Both the position numbers and the translations under genes were made by a program. 64,000 nucleotides of DNA from Ophioceras dolichostomum (Eukaryota; Ascomycota; Sordariomycetes; Magnaporthales; Ophioceraceae). A model generated the notes under the pieces. It searched no databases, had not been told where the DNA came from, and was given only the letters and a program-made list of their open reading frames with translations. Position 1 is the stretch's first letter; every line of letters starts with the position of its first letter. The DNA lies in the NCBI GenBank assembly GCA_003049485.1, contig PYST01000052.1, forward strand, positions 62,001-126,000. Direction: 5' to 3'. This document shows positions 36,102 to 47,301 of the stretch, one piece after another.

Positions 36102-36119
36102 AATCGGTAGATGTCGAAC

Positions 36120-38825
36120 TCAAGTGTGGTCGAGCAGCCCAGGGAACCCCGCCAGTCCGAGATCGTCGTGGCTGTCTACCGAGAGGAGAGCATGCGAGAG
36201 CGTGCTCGGGTCGTAGCCCAGGCCCGCGAAACTGGTGGGCGACGCCGCCGCCATGAAGTCAGGAAGGGGGCCGTAAGGGTCGTGGTGGGGATACATGGGC
36301 GTCGCCATCGCCACTGCCGTCGTCGTCGTCGCTCCGGCTGCTTGTGGGGTTTTTTCATCATCGTCATCATCGTCGTCCTCGTCGTCTTGCGATATAGCAT
36401 TGGAAGCGTAAGACGCTTCGGGCGAGGGCAATTGCGAGGACGCGAACGGATCGGCGCCAGTCCCGGAGGCGGCGGCATCCGCTTGAGTCAAAAGAGGCGC
36501 GGACGCGAGCAATGAGGTGTCATCGTCATCATCACCATCGTCACCCTGCAGCCACTCCTGTCCCTGTGCCCCTTGCGCCTGCGCCTGCAGTGGCCGCTGC
36601 TGCTTCATGTCCAGATCCTCTAGCGTCTCGTCCATCTCCCGGATGGCCGACGCCAGGAAGCTCGAGCTCTTGGCCCTGACCTTCAGGCTCCACCTGAAGT
36701 CCTCCAGCTTCCGCCGACATGCCTCGGCCTCGGCGTCGCTGCCGCTCGTGGCCCACAGCAGCGCGCCGTAGACGCCGATCAGGGCCAAGCTCTTCGAGGA
36801 GGCGAACCACCAGAAGCCCTGGAGGTGCTCCGGCCGCAGACTCTCGACGAAGGCTATGGCGTGGTCTAGGCGGGCGCGTGCGGCTGTGCGGCATAGCTCG
36901 CGGAGGTCTTTGCTGTTCGGTGGCTGTTGGTGTTGCTGCGGTTGCTGTTGCTGTTTCTGTTGCGAGAGCAGGGGTCTCGCCGAGGTCCCGGTGCTGATGT
37001 CGTCGTCACTGATACCGGTAGTGACGTCGCTGATGGCGTTGGCGTTGCTGGCGGCGGCGGCGGCGCTCGGAGCAGGAGGAGGACGAGGACGAGAAGGGGA
37101 AAGCGCGACAGTCCGCACGATACACCTGTGGATGACAATCTCGGTTGCGAAGTACGAGAGGTGCAGATATCCGTTCGAACAGAGCTTTCGCGGCTTGACG
37201 TCTTCCATCCGCAGGCCGGGCGGCATGTCGGCTGCCCAGTTGCGGAGCTTCATTGCGATGGGCTTGACGAGCTCGAGGGCGCCGTAGAGGCTATTCTTGT
37301 TATCAACTGGCGTGCAATTCGGCTGTCCCTGCTGCTGCTGCTGCTCGAGAGGATAGAGCAGCTCCAGCGCCTCGGCCATGATCTCGGTAAGGACGGTCAG
37401 GTGCATGAAGAGACGCCGGCCCTTCTCCACCTCGGTGCTGCCCTCCTCGTCATCCTCGTCCGCGGCGGACTCGGGGAAGTCGTCGAGCGTCAGTCGCCTG
37501 GCCTGCCAGTTGGAGGAGGAAATGTGCGACGGTCGTCCGTGGATCAAGGCTCCCCATTTGTCCTGCATGTAGATGGCCCAGGTGATGCGACGCCGCAGGC
37601 CCTTCTCCCACTCCGGAATGTTCCAGGACGAGCAGTCGAGGTGCAGGCCCAGCTCCTCGGCCACCGCGACGACCTGGCTGGTCAGCACCCACGAATCGCC
37701 TCCCGAGCGCTGCAGGAGGAGCAGCCCGGCTTGAAGGGTCGACAGCTTGGGCCGGTGGATCACCGAGGTCAGCGTCTTGGTGGCGGCCTTGATCAGCCGC
37801 TCTGCGTCGGGCGGGTCCTGGGAGGAGACCAGCTCGCGGTCGTACTCCCACCAGTCCATGGCCAGCACGTAGACTGCTGCTAGCAGGGGTGGGGAGAATT
37901 CCTTGTACGTGCGGGCGTACTTCTCAAGGAACACGCCCTTATGCAGGATCGGGTAGCTCGGGTGCACGATGCGGAAGTACAGGTTGACCAGCGCGGGGCC
38001 GTGGGGCCGCACGATCTGCTCGATGGCCTCCAGGTCCTCCTCGTCGTCGTCGCTAAAGAGCGTCTGTGAGTCTGGCCGGCTGATGAAGACGGTCGAGGCG
38101 TCGACACGGCGGAACTTGGAGAACCTGGAGAACTTCGAGGCGATGTCGTCGCCGTAGCTGGGCCGTGAAGTCGCTGGCAGGAGGTCGAGGAGCTGCACGT
38201 CGTGCAGGGAGCTGGCGCCGATGTACTTGGAGTGCGTTGTGCGGTGAAGGCCTAGAGTTCGGTCCAAGAGTGAATGCGTTGTTGCTATCGTTATCTTTGC
38301 CGGCCCCGCCCCTGTCCCCGTCTGGACGGTGCCCGACGCTGTTGATGCAGTGGCGGCGACTGCGCGTTTGGTTGTGTCATGCTTCTTAGCAGCACTGGGA
38401 CCGGATGGTGGACTGCGTGAATTGATGCATCCCCGAAGGCTATCATCATCAGCAGCCATCCCTTGCTTATCTTGAGGGGCGACTCTGATCGATCAATCTT
38501 ACATGTCTTCGCCATCGACATCAGCACTTGTCGCAATGGCTGCATTGGGCCCCGACCCGCCATCCGATCGCTTCCTCTTCCTCCTCTGCGGCTCGTCGAG
38601 GTAGGTGCATTCCCTGTGGTGAAAAGTGCAGAGCACGCATTTCGGCTGACCGGGCTCCTGCGAGCATCGAGACTTGCGTCGGCGGCAGGAATCGCAGGGT
38701 CGCTCGGCACGCGGGGCGCCACCTCTGCGTATCGGCGGCGGCAGTGGCGCCTGTTGGTGAGAGTGAGAGGAGTGCGAATAAGACGTCTCCGGACTGGAGC
38801 GGCTTGATTCTGACACATTTCCCAT
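36120..38825 (-). CDS. Zn2Cys6 transcription factor, TamA/DAL81-like
   Basis: Exon 1 is 38825-38503 and exon 2 is 38439-36120, giving 880 residues. The zinc cluster has cysteines at residues 44, 47, 54, 63, 66 and 73 (CX2CX6CX8CX2CX6C), followed by the basic QRRKRKRSDG. The intron (donor GTAAGA, 63 nt) has its acceptor in GATAG at 38440, and splicing restores the frame into LRGCINSRSPPSG. Exon 2 holds LGLHRTTHSKYIGASSLHDV, a motif I associate with the TamA/DAL81 nitrogen-regulation co-activators. The fungal-specific regulatory domain follows (HGPALVNLYFRIVHPSYPIL, then FLEKYARTYKEFSPPLLAAVYVLAMDWW). The C-terminus is rich in Gln, Asp and Ala. Function as a nitrogen-catabolism co-regulator is inferred from family resemblance. 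The zinc-cluster factor call is firm and the subfamily is moderate. Confidence 0.85.
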
Positions 38826-40206
38826 GGCTGAATGTGTGTCTCTGATGTGGGAGCATTAGGAGCAATGGGACAGTTCGTCGAAGTATGTAAGATGAGTTGA
38901 GATAGTGGTGTTTCCTCTTCGCTCCTCCTCAGGTCCCCCAGCTTTCCCCTCGCTTCCCCAGCCGCAATCTCGGGTATTGCCATGCATGCGTCCAGAACGG
39001 GCTACGCCCGTAAGAGATATCCCTCCTCCCCTCCTCTTACCTTTTCCCTTTTGGTCAAGGATTCGCGTCATTCGTCGAAGCTCTTATCAGTGATATGAGC
39101 TCCCAGCTGGGTTCAGCTCGGATCTTGCGTGGGGGCAGGTGGCTGGTGGGGCCTGTAGGTGGTATGCATGTGCTGACTGCTAGAGTGTTTACCACTTGGA
39201 TGGGAAGGATATCACGTGGTCCCCTCCAAACTTGACGGTGAAGATGAGGGCATTCAGAAATTTGTAATAATACAAAGGGACAACTTGCTGTTTAGCAAAA
39301 AGCAGAGAATGCATAGCGTAGCGGAGTTAAGGGCAAAGTCCCTGTTTCGTACTTTGGAGCGAGATCATAATGCTGAGGGCTCGGATAGGTTCGGGTTGCT
39401 GCTTGTACGGTCTGTAGTTCCTGCCTCAGGCGGCCGCCCACAAATTCTTCCCTTCTTCAATACTAATTTTGACTGATTATTCAAATCTCGATCTTCTTCC
39501 AGCCACAGAGGAGAAACAGAAACACTCACACGACCAACTGCTCGCTTTCCGCCAAACGTCTACTCTTCCCCAGCGCTATTGCCATACGACTCTATTACTT
39601 TCACCTCCGTTGCCACGGTCTCATACATACCTCTTTATTCCTTTTCTCTTTTTCAGTTTTCTTTCCCTCGACTTTCTTTCTCCCAACCTCGTGGGTTTCG
39701 TTCGTGTCCTCTTTTTCTTCCCTTGCCCGCGAGACTTTCCCGATTTTTTCAACTTCCGGCTCGCCCTCTGCCTCTCGCTCTTTCTCAGCGCGAATTAGTC
39801 TATTTTCAAACTCCTATCTGGGTTATCGAAGTAACACACCGTACGCGTTCTGCCGGCCCTTGTTTCTCTTTGGGTTCATCTTCTGGCAACTACATCTTTT
39901 CAGCCTTTCGATAATCCCTCCTCTCAGTCATTCTATGCTCAATCAGTCGTCTCCCATTTCTCACTGCTGGACGAAGCGTACGCCGTGGCGTTCCGACCTA
40001 ATCTGACCAGGTCGACATGGCTCCCACCGAAACCCTTCTGTTCCCTTCTTCCCGAAAACGCCAACCAATCATGGGTGCTCACACGCTAGAAACATAGATC
40101 ACTGTGAAGCGAATGACGGTCATGGTTATACGCGTCGGTGTCTGAATCGAGCTCTATACTAACGTTTAACCGAATGTCTATTACATGTAGGATCCCGAAG
40201 AACGAA
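38826..40206. other. Divergent promoter region
   Basis: This lies between the regulator (-) and the F-box relic (+). It contains long pyrimidine-rich tracts on the plus strand at 39590-39790, typical of a fungal leader. No coding sequence is supported. Confidence 0.4.
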
Positions 40207-41497
40207 ATGCCTAGCAAAATTGTCATGGCTCTCGCCACCGTCTTTGCGGTCGCTTCCCTGCCCATCCGTCAGCATTTGCAAAATACCCTCATGGGCCTTA
40301 TTCCCGAGCTTCTTCTCGAGATCTTCTTCCTGCTCCTCCCCAGCGACATCATTGCCATGCCCCAAACTTGCAAAGAGATGCGTCAGTTCATCGAGGACAA
40401 TAGCGGCTACATTGGCAGCAGGTTGATCAAACATCGGTATGCCATCCTCGAAAAGGCATTCCGGCTGCCTAAGGCTTTGAACGACCTCCCTCTGCTCGAG
40501 CGTGTTCTCTGCCTCCGAATCCACGACGCCGAGTCTGCCAGCCTCGCTTCAAACCCCTGGCTCCTCGACCTGCCACAGCTCAACGACCGGCCGGTCGTAG
40601 CCTGCCGCGCAGTCTGTTGCTGTCGGGAGTGCCAGGTGCGATGGAACCACCTTGTCAAGAATGGAGAACCTTATTGTGGCAATACGCTTCCACTATTCCA
40701 CATGGCCTTCTATCAGCTTCTACTGTCTTCTATCGTCTTCTATCACATTTGTCAGAATTCGTCTCTTCTAGAACTGCCTTTACTATTTGTAATACAGTTC
40801 TAGAAGATTCTATAGTTCTTTACTCGTGTATATATAGAGCTCTTCTGAGCATCACATTCTCTAGCTAGATCTAGAGGACAAGTCCCTCTTTAGTAGTCTC
40901 GTTCCAAAACTAGAGCTGGCTTCCTCCCGTTCCTCACGTTATCAGGCTATCGATCTTGACACACCTCCTGACCGCCATCGACCTCTCCCTCTGGCAGGGC
41001 GGGGTTGTGGACAACCGCGACGGCCAGCAGGCATTGCCCCTGCCGGCCCGTCGAACCGTGTGGGAGGAGCGGGCTCAGGTCGCGGTGGCCCTCCGCGCCA
41101 TGGCCAACCGGCTTTGGCTCGCCCGGCTACTCGAAGCCCACCTGGACTCGACGGTCCTCTCCCAGCGTCGCCTCGCCAACGACACAACAACGATGACAAC
41201 AAGGTTACGGAGGAGGACCTGGAGGAAACAACGGACGGCTTCCTGAACCGCGTTGGCCCGGAGTTCCTCTGGTCGTCGTCGTCCTCGTCAGCGACAACCA
41301 CTCTCCTGGAACGCGCAGACTACCCGACTGCACGGCTTTACCTTCCGGGAGGCTAGTGGTGGTCGCCGCCGCCGTCACCGGCACCAAGCTAAGGAGGTGG
41401 ATGGCGCTGGGCCGCGGATGAAGAAGAGGGGGGACACGTCGGGAAAGTGGACGACGAGCTGGAGCGCCAGCTGGAGGAGCTCGGCCCTTGGCAGTAA
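40207..41497 (+). pseudogene. F-box protein gene, interrupted
   Basis: From the ATG at 40207 the protein opens with a hydrophobic stretch and then an F-box, LIPELLLEIFFLLLPSDIIA..QTCKEMRQF. A conserved-looking segment follows (RLPKALNDLPLLERVLCLRI, CRAVCCCRECQVRWNHLVKN). After CGNTLP (about 40690) the composition turns AT-rich and the frame stops at 40803. Ordered coding sequence resumes near 40950 (LTHLLTAIDLSLWQGGVVDN, ALRAMANRLWLARLLEAHLD). It shifts frame near 41200 (KVTEEDLEETTDGFLNRVGP) and again before the end (VGKVDDELERQLEELGPWQ, stop TAA 41495-41497). The best reading is a once-intact F-box gene carrying a roughly 250-bp insertion and frameshifts. A shorter functional F-box protein ending at 40803 cannot be excluded. 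Confidence 0.55.
40764..40807. repeat. 13-bp perfect inverted repeat in AT-rich insertion
   Basis: TCTTCTAGAACTG (40764-40776) and its exact reverse complement (40795-40807) are separated by 18 nt. They lie inside the AT-rich stretch that interrupts the F-box gene. This suggests a fragment of a MITE-like or other mobile sequence, but I could not define its ends or a target duplication. Confidence 0.6.
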
Positions 41498-42779
41498 TTG
41501 AGCTAGGGCAAGAACACAACCTGAAGGCAAGGTGGAGGCGGAGGCAGCAGGGGTATGGCGGATACCAACATAGTCAGTACCTAGCTAAGCTGTGGATGCC
41601 TAGATACCTGCCGCGAATCTGTGATATGATACCGACCAGGCAAATACGATAATGCCTAGAGCTAATGATACCCCGTTCTTGCTTGGCACACCTCACGATG
41701 CAGTATTAGGTAATGGCCATTGGCATAGCACCTGTCGCTATGAATCGTGTCCGAGCCGGCCAATGGCAACCATCTTGCAAAGCACCCCCAGGTTGCCCCC
41801 TTCTTGACCATTTGACCTCGTGCTGCACTCGATGCACTCTACACTGCACTGACAGATCGACGACCTACTATCACTTTGTCTATCCTGCCACCACCTCCCG
41901 GAATCCCGGCGCAACCGAACTGCTCCGAACTGGTCTGATTATTCTTCCAAAGTCAGAACAAATCGAAAGGACGGTGTCTGAACGCTCAGGTTGTAAGATT
42001 TCCGCTGGGCCCCTGAATCTTGCGCCATCGTATTGTTATCTCCAAACTCCGAACTCTTGCAGATGTCCATGGTTCCTGCATGGGTGAAAAGAGGTCCTAG
42101 ACGTCATTTGTCAGCGGCGTTGATGAATGCGGCCGACCACCGTCTGGTATTTGTGGGCCCACTGCCCGGGTCACTGCACTGAACGACCAGTGCCGAGAAT
42201 TGGCGACGGACCCGTACAGGTTTGGACGAATCAACATATGCGTGGCACGATCATGAGGTACCTAAGGTACCCAAGGCAGGTAGGTGATTGATCGTGTCTC
42301 TAACTTGCGGTCCAGGCTTCTTCGACATCTACAGCAGAGAACTGACAAATCGGGAATGGTGCAGGCACCAGTGAACCACAGAGAACTTACCCGGATACGA
42401 GCCCCATGCAGACGGCTTCCGGATGGCACGTCTCCAAGAGACCGTCCTCGAGACCGGGCACTTTGGATGGTGATGGACCAGAGCGGCCCGCAACTTTCGG
42501 GCAATTGTTTTGGCCGATGAATCCGTCCGGGGACTTCCATGAGGCTTCTGGGGGCGAATGATGCCATGTTGAACGACGAAGATGTGACAAGATAAAAAGG
42601 GGGAAGATGCAACTGCGGTTTGGACTGATGAAGAAGGCTTGGGTCCTCCAACAAAAATCCAACGACAACAGGCACGCCGTCGCTACCATCATCAGAACAC
42701 TACTACAACATCTTCCTCATCACCAGCAAACGACGAGCTCGTCCTTCGCCCCTCATATCGACCAAACAAAGGATCCAAC
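41498..42779. other. Intergenic, upstream of NmrA-like gene
   Basis: No supported coding sequence. A GGTACCTAAGGTACC-type motif lies near 42258-42272. The final 150 bases are the CT/AC-rich leader of the next gene. Confidence 0.4.
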
Positions 42780-44251
42780 ATGGCCGCACCGATCAAGGTT
42801 GCTGTTTTCGGCGCAACAGGAGAGACGGGCGGCTCCATCGTGGAGGGCCTCCTGGCTTCTCCCACGAACTTTGTACGCTGACTGCCTTCTTCCTTATCTC
42901 GTCTCTGGACAGGTACCATGCCACACCTCCCTCCATGATAGGAAGTGCTGCGATACTAACAGTCAACCGAATTGGTTGATTCACACCCGCTCACCTCGAC
43001 CAATATAGGAAATCACCGCCGTCACCCGCCCTACCTCGACCAAGAAGGACATCGCCCAGGCCTTCCGCGAGAAGGGCATCAAAGTCGCCAGCGTCGAGCT
43101 CGCGGGTCCCCAGGAGGCCATAGTCGACATCCTCAAGGGGATCGACGTGGTCATCGCGGCCGTCTTCTTCCTGGCCCTCGACGACCAGAAGTACATCATC
43201 GACGCGTGCAAAACCGCGGGGGTGAAGCGGTTCATCCCATGCACGTTCCAGCCCACGATGCCGCCGACGGGAGTGATGGCGTTGCGCGAAACGGTACGTC
43301 TTATTAGTTCGCAATCTACCTTCTTCGGGCTCCTCTCCTCTCCTCTCCCCTTGTCTCCAAATTTCCATCTCGGGGAGCTGAGGGCTCGGCGAGGAGCTTG
43401 TTGATGCTCTACCAACCAGAGGCTGGATATTATGTCCGGGGAAGATAAACATGTAACCCGACAATATCCTCACATCCGACTTTCTATCAACTAACAACCG
43501 TCACTTGCTTGCATACAAAAACGCACAGAAAGAGAAATGGATCAACTACACCAAGAAAGCCGGCATCGGCTACACCGTCATCGACGTGGCCTGGTGGTAC
43601 CAGATCGTCTGCATAAAGCTGCCCTCAGGACGCACCGACTACACTCGGGTCAGGACCTCGGACCACCGCTGGCCTGGCGACGGCTCCGTGCCCATAGCGC
43701 TGGCGGACCTCCGCTCCGTGGGGCCCTACGTGGCCCGCATCATCGCAGACCCGCGCACGCTGAACAAGTACGTCTACGTGTACGACGACGTGCGGAGCGC
43801 CGTCCAGATGCTGGACGCAGTCGACAAGGCTAGCGGTGAGAAGTCTGTGAGGGAATTCGTGAGTCTTTCTTCCTCCTTGTTTACTTTTCCTTTCCTTCCT
43901 CACTCGCCAATCATGCCATCCCATCATCATCACCATGAACAGGTTCTAACAACGCGAATACTACCTACCCCCCCTATCTAGATCCCGGAACAGAAGATTC
44001 TCGGAGACATCACGGAAGCCGACGCCATGCTGGCGAAGGACCCGAACGACATGGCGGGGTTGTTCCAGCAGGCCCTCAACCAGTACTGGAACTCGTGGGG
44101 TCTCAGGGGCGACAGCACGCCCGAGCGCGCGAAGTATCTGGGCTACTTGGACTCGAGGGAGCTGTATCCGGACATCAAGCCGTTCACCCTGGAGGAGTAT
44201 ATCGACGAGCTTTTGGCTGGGAAGGTGAGGCCTGTTCATCAGGATCTCTGA
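42780..44251 (+). CDS. NmrA-like / isoflavone reductase-like NAD(P)-binding protein
   Basis: Four exons, 42780-42872, 43009-43293, 43529-43858 and 43982-44251, give 325 residues. All introns are GT..AG and phase 0. The N-terminal VAVFGATGETGGS (residues 8-19) is the GxxGxxG dinucleotide-binding turn of an atypical short-chain dehydrogenase. It is followed by EITAVTRP, DVVIAAVFFLALDDQKYIID and AGVKRFIPCTFQPTMPP, the usual order in the NmrA/isoflavone-reductase family. Later segments are IGYTVIDVAWWYQIVC and VGPYVARIIADPRTLNKYVY, and the protein ends KPFTLEEYIDELLAGKVRPV. No catalytic Lys of the Tyr-x-x-x-Lys type is evident, as is normal for this family. It may act as a redox sensor or a reductase of secondary or aromatic metabolites. 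The substrate cannot be read from the sequence. Cytosolic location is inferred from the absence of signals. Confidence 0.88.
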
Positions 44252-44688
44252 GGAGTGAGTCGACTTGTTGGCTTGGGTGATGTTTTCGCGAGCGTCGATG
44301 CTATCTACACCAAGCTCGGATGGGGCGACAGATGACGCACGTGTGGACAGGACAGGTTGGAAATATACTAGCCTGCATTCTCAAGCATGACTTGCATCCA
44401 CTCCCAGCGCCCCCGTTGTGTAAAGTAGCTGCCGCTTTTAAGGCATGCCTCAGTACGGTCAGATTGGGTAAAGACCGACGACCACAAGAACGGACGAATC
44501 CCCAAAAAAGCGGCATACAAGACTACCTACCTAGGTACCTACCTAGGTACTAGTAGTATGGACGAGATCACCGTAAGGTCTCAACCACATAATTCGACTA
44601 AGAGCTCCAACGCTCCAATACCCGACACCTCCTTGTCTCGGAACGTTAGCTGGATGCCATTTTCAATGCCCTTCCGTGTACTTCTTCT
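44252..44688. other. Convergent spacer
   Basis: 437 bp between convergent 3' ends. It contains a near-palindromic ACCTACCTAGGTACCTACCT run at about 44524-44543. No gene is seen. Confidence 0.45.
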
Positions 44689-45677
44689 TTACTGAGCTTT
44701 TTGGGCTGGGATGTTGATGGTTGTAAAGTTCCAGGTTTTGCCGCCGTCAGGGGACGACATGGCCCCACCGGTACCGCCGTGCGCCCAGTTTCCCAATCGC
44801 TTGAAGCTCTCGTCAGCCTCGCTGAGCACGATGGAGATATCTTGCCAGCCTATCATTTATTATGTTAGATGGTTTCAAGTTTTTGTTGTGCCGTTCGGTG
44901 TTGCTTTGCAACGTACTGTGAGCTGGGTGCTCGGCACAGGAACCGGAAGCACACTCTATCGAAACGTAGAAAATATCGCCACGTTGTCCCTTGCCTTCAA
45001 GGTGTTAGCTTCACGTGGCTCGTCCGCTGAGTCCCTCTGCTGGGGAGCGTACTGGTCGAGACGGTAGAAAGGAGTTTGCCGTCGATATAAACGTTTTGGT
45101 CCCAGAGTTGGGTTGATGAGTTTAACTTGTCTGTAGCGATTTCTCAGTATGTTTGTTTTTAAGTCAAAGTACCTAGCAAGCATGGCTTACAGGTCGTTTT
45201 AACTGTAGATCCGGGAGAAGCGGTTACGGGTTTGCCAACGGTGGGATTCGACCCTGAAAGTCCAAGAACAAATCAGTGCTGATTCAAAGAGTGACTGCTG
45301 ATACTGGCATCGAGGCCAATCCTTACCAACGAGGGTATACGCAAAGTTGCACCAGTTCTTGCCCCGGTCGTTGCAGTACGAGCTGTGCAAAGAATGTCAG
45401 CTCTGAATCATGCCGTGCATCTTGAGCCGATTTACCCAGATGGGGAGTTCGACGTGACTCCTTGGAGGAACGAGGCTCGATTCTCCATCATGATTGCACT
45501 CCAGATGGCTACGTCCCCAGACACAGGGCTTGGGAGTTTGGGGAGCGCGAGGGTCGCGCTAGCTTCGGTGATGTAGACGCTGCCTCTGGTATAGAGAGAG
45601 ACAATGTCGGAGTTTGCTCGGGCCAGGCCGGCAAACGCGGCGAGGACGCTGCCAGCGGCTGCTTGACCTCCTTTCAT
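44689..45677 (-). CDS. Six-exon secreted protein, unknown function
   Basis: Exons on the minus strand are 45677-45436, 45382-45327, 45253-45191, 45130-45053, 44994-44917 and 44849-44689, giving 225 residues. The start MKGGQAAAGSVLAAFAGLAR looks like a signal peptide. The mature protein reads RGSVYITEASATLALPKLPS, SGDVAIWSAIMMENRASFLQ, YCNDRGKNWCNFAYTLVG, KLNSSTQLWDQNVYIDGKLL, KGQRGDIFYVSIECASGSC, SWQDISIVLSEADESFK and GGTGGAMSSPDGGKTWNFTT. It ends in IPAQKAQ. The beta-rich pattern with paired Cys suggests a lectin- or concanavalin-like jelly roll (inference). I recall similar secreted proteins in other Pezizomycotina but cannot name a function. Five introns of 53-73 nt in under 1 kb is dense for a fungus. 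Every junction keeps the frame and joins ordered sequence. Confidence 0.75.
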
Positions 45678-45924
45678 GATGCAGAAATGAGATGGAATTG
45701 TTGCTAAGACTCTCGGAAAGAACAAGTGGGAAATTGGAATGGCATAAATGTTTCCGCGCCTCTGCCCAAGGTCTGGCACTGACCATGTTGGCCCTCCCAC
45801 CCTGACTCGGAGCCTTAGATTCCGCACAGATCGCGGGGGGCTTATCGGGAGAACGGGTGAATTGATTTGCCTCGCGAGCAGCTTCGTACCTAAGGTACGT
45901 ATTACACCCGGGTCCAAATATGTT

Positions 45925-46506
45925 TTAACTAGCGTCCTTCTCGTTCGCCTCCATCTCGCACCTTTGTTCCTTGTCCTCCTGCTCCTTATCCGCCTCCCTT
46001 GTTCTCAACCATACAATACGGCTAAGATCTCCCTCGCTCAAATACCCCACCCCTCCTTGGAGCCAAACCTTTGACCGCTTGTCAAATGAGTCGAACATGG
46101 CGTCCAAGTCCTCTTGGGACACGTCGCGGTAATGCTCTGATTTGTCAGCCGCCTTTTCAATCATCTCCAGCGTCCCGAACTCTTCGAGGCGCGCTCAGTC
46201 CCAGAATATATAGGCGCGCTCTCTCTGCCCTGAGTTTTGTCCTGACAGTACCCTCCAATGGGAACGGGGCCACTGCGCAAACGCCACCCGCCAGCCCTGG
46301 AACGGGCCTTCGTCCGGGTCGTCACCTTCCATCCTCGCCGGAAATATGGCGGCCAGCTGTTCTTCGGTATACCCTGACAGCGGCAAGATGTGGTCTGCTG
46401 TATCGTCGTACATCCTGTAGCTGAGATCCTCATCAAGGTAGGGGGAGGTTCCGGCGCCGTAGAGTTCGGCATATTTTTCGGCCCCAAGAACCGACCGACA
46501 GGCCAT
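45925..46506 (-). pseudogene. Gene relic with in-frame stop
   Basis: The minus strand reads VLGAEKYAELYGAGTSPYLD, YDDTADHILPLSGYTEEQLA, EGPFQGWRVAFAQWPRSHWR and QRERAYIFWD. A TGA (46195-46197) follows, and then the same frame continues ARLEEFGTLEMIEKAADKS, EHYRDVSQEDLDAMFDSFDK and SKVWLQGGVGYLSEGDLSRI to the stop at 45925. The composition on both sides is clearly protein-like, so the TGA (plausibly from CGA) looks like a recent nonsense mutation. No GT..AG pair offers an obvious way to splice it out. The 5' end also seems lost, because an in-frame TAG lies four codons before the first ATG. I do not recognise the family. Confidence 0.5.
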
Positions 46507-47301
46507 TGACGATCTCCCCTAGGTTCTAATTCGCTCGATGGAGGGAAAGACGAGGATCATCAAGTTCAGATGACTTTCGAGCCCAAACACGCCAAGAAGG
46601 CAAGAATCAGAGAGGCTACAGAGACCACGGAAGGTCTATCTCTTCCAAACGATCCCTTTTTGGAGGAGTGGAGCTCGGCGGGGGATAACTGGCTTGGGCA
46701 GATCTCGTCCGATGTATCTCAACCCCGAGTCTACGACTCGCGGGTGACGAAGAACTCTCGAAGCTCCTCCGACGCACCACCTGATACAACAACCGACGTC
46801 ATTCTGGGCGTACATGTGACGCGCGGTGCGCCCTTGTTTGTTGCACCGAGCGACCCTGCTCAAACGGCAAAAAACCTGTCAAGTCAGGTCGCTCAGCGAA
46901 ATTGCCATGACATCTCTCTGTGCTCTCTGTGCTCTCTGTGCTCTCTGTGCTCTCTGTGCTCTCTGTTGGGGGGTAGCACATGTGTTTTGCATTTGTCAAA
47001 CCGTCTGCTGACATGGGAACTTGGCGCTTACATTCCTCCGATTCCCCCACCAGAACATATCTAATCTCGCCGTCCAACCTGCCTAGCTACGATGGGAGGA
47101 TGTCTTAGCTGCCTTGATGTCTGTTCGCATTCCTAGATGCCGCTGCGAGCTGATTACTATTCTCTCTGCATCGCTTGGCTTTCGCTCACCTCAGAGGAGC
47201 AGTCTGGTCCATTCCGGTTGGCCAGCAAAAACGAGCAAGACCTGCGAGCGGCTGACGCGTTCATCCACCCATCCATCTTCCATCCGTCAGAAACGCCCAG
47301 T
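46507..47301. other. Intergenic with 9-bp minisatellite
   Basis: No supported gene. It contains the CTCTCTGTG repeat and presumably the promoter and leader of the acidic-protein gene. Confidence 0.4.
46914..46967. repeat. 9-bp tandem repeat (CTCTCTGTG), six units
   Basis: Five exact and one near-exact head-to-tail units. The period is a multiple of three (LCS repeats on plus, TES repeats on minus in translation), but no gene is established across it. Confidence 0.9.

Noticed and set aside
36927..37883. Plus-strand open frame (318 aa) inside the zinc-cluster regulator
   Set aside because: Antisense shadow of the regulatory domain, whose motifs are clear on the minus strand.
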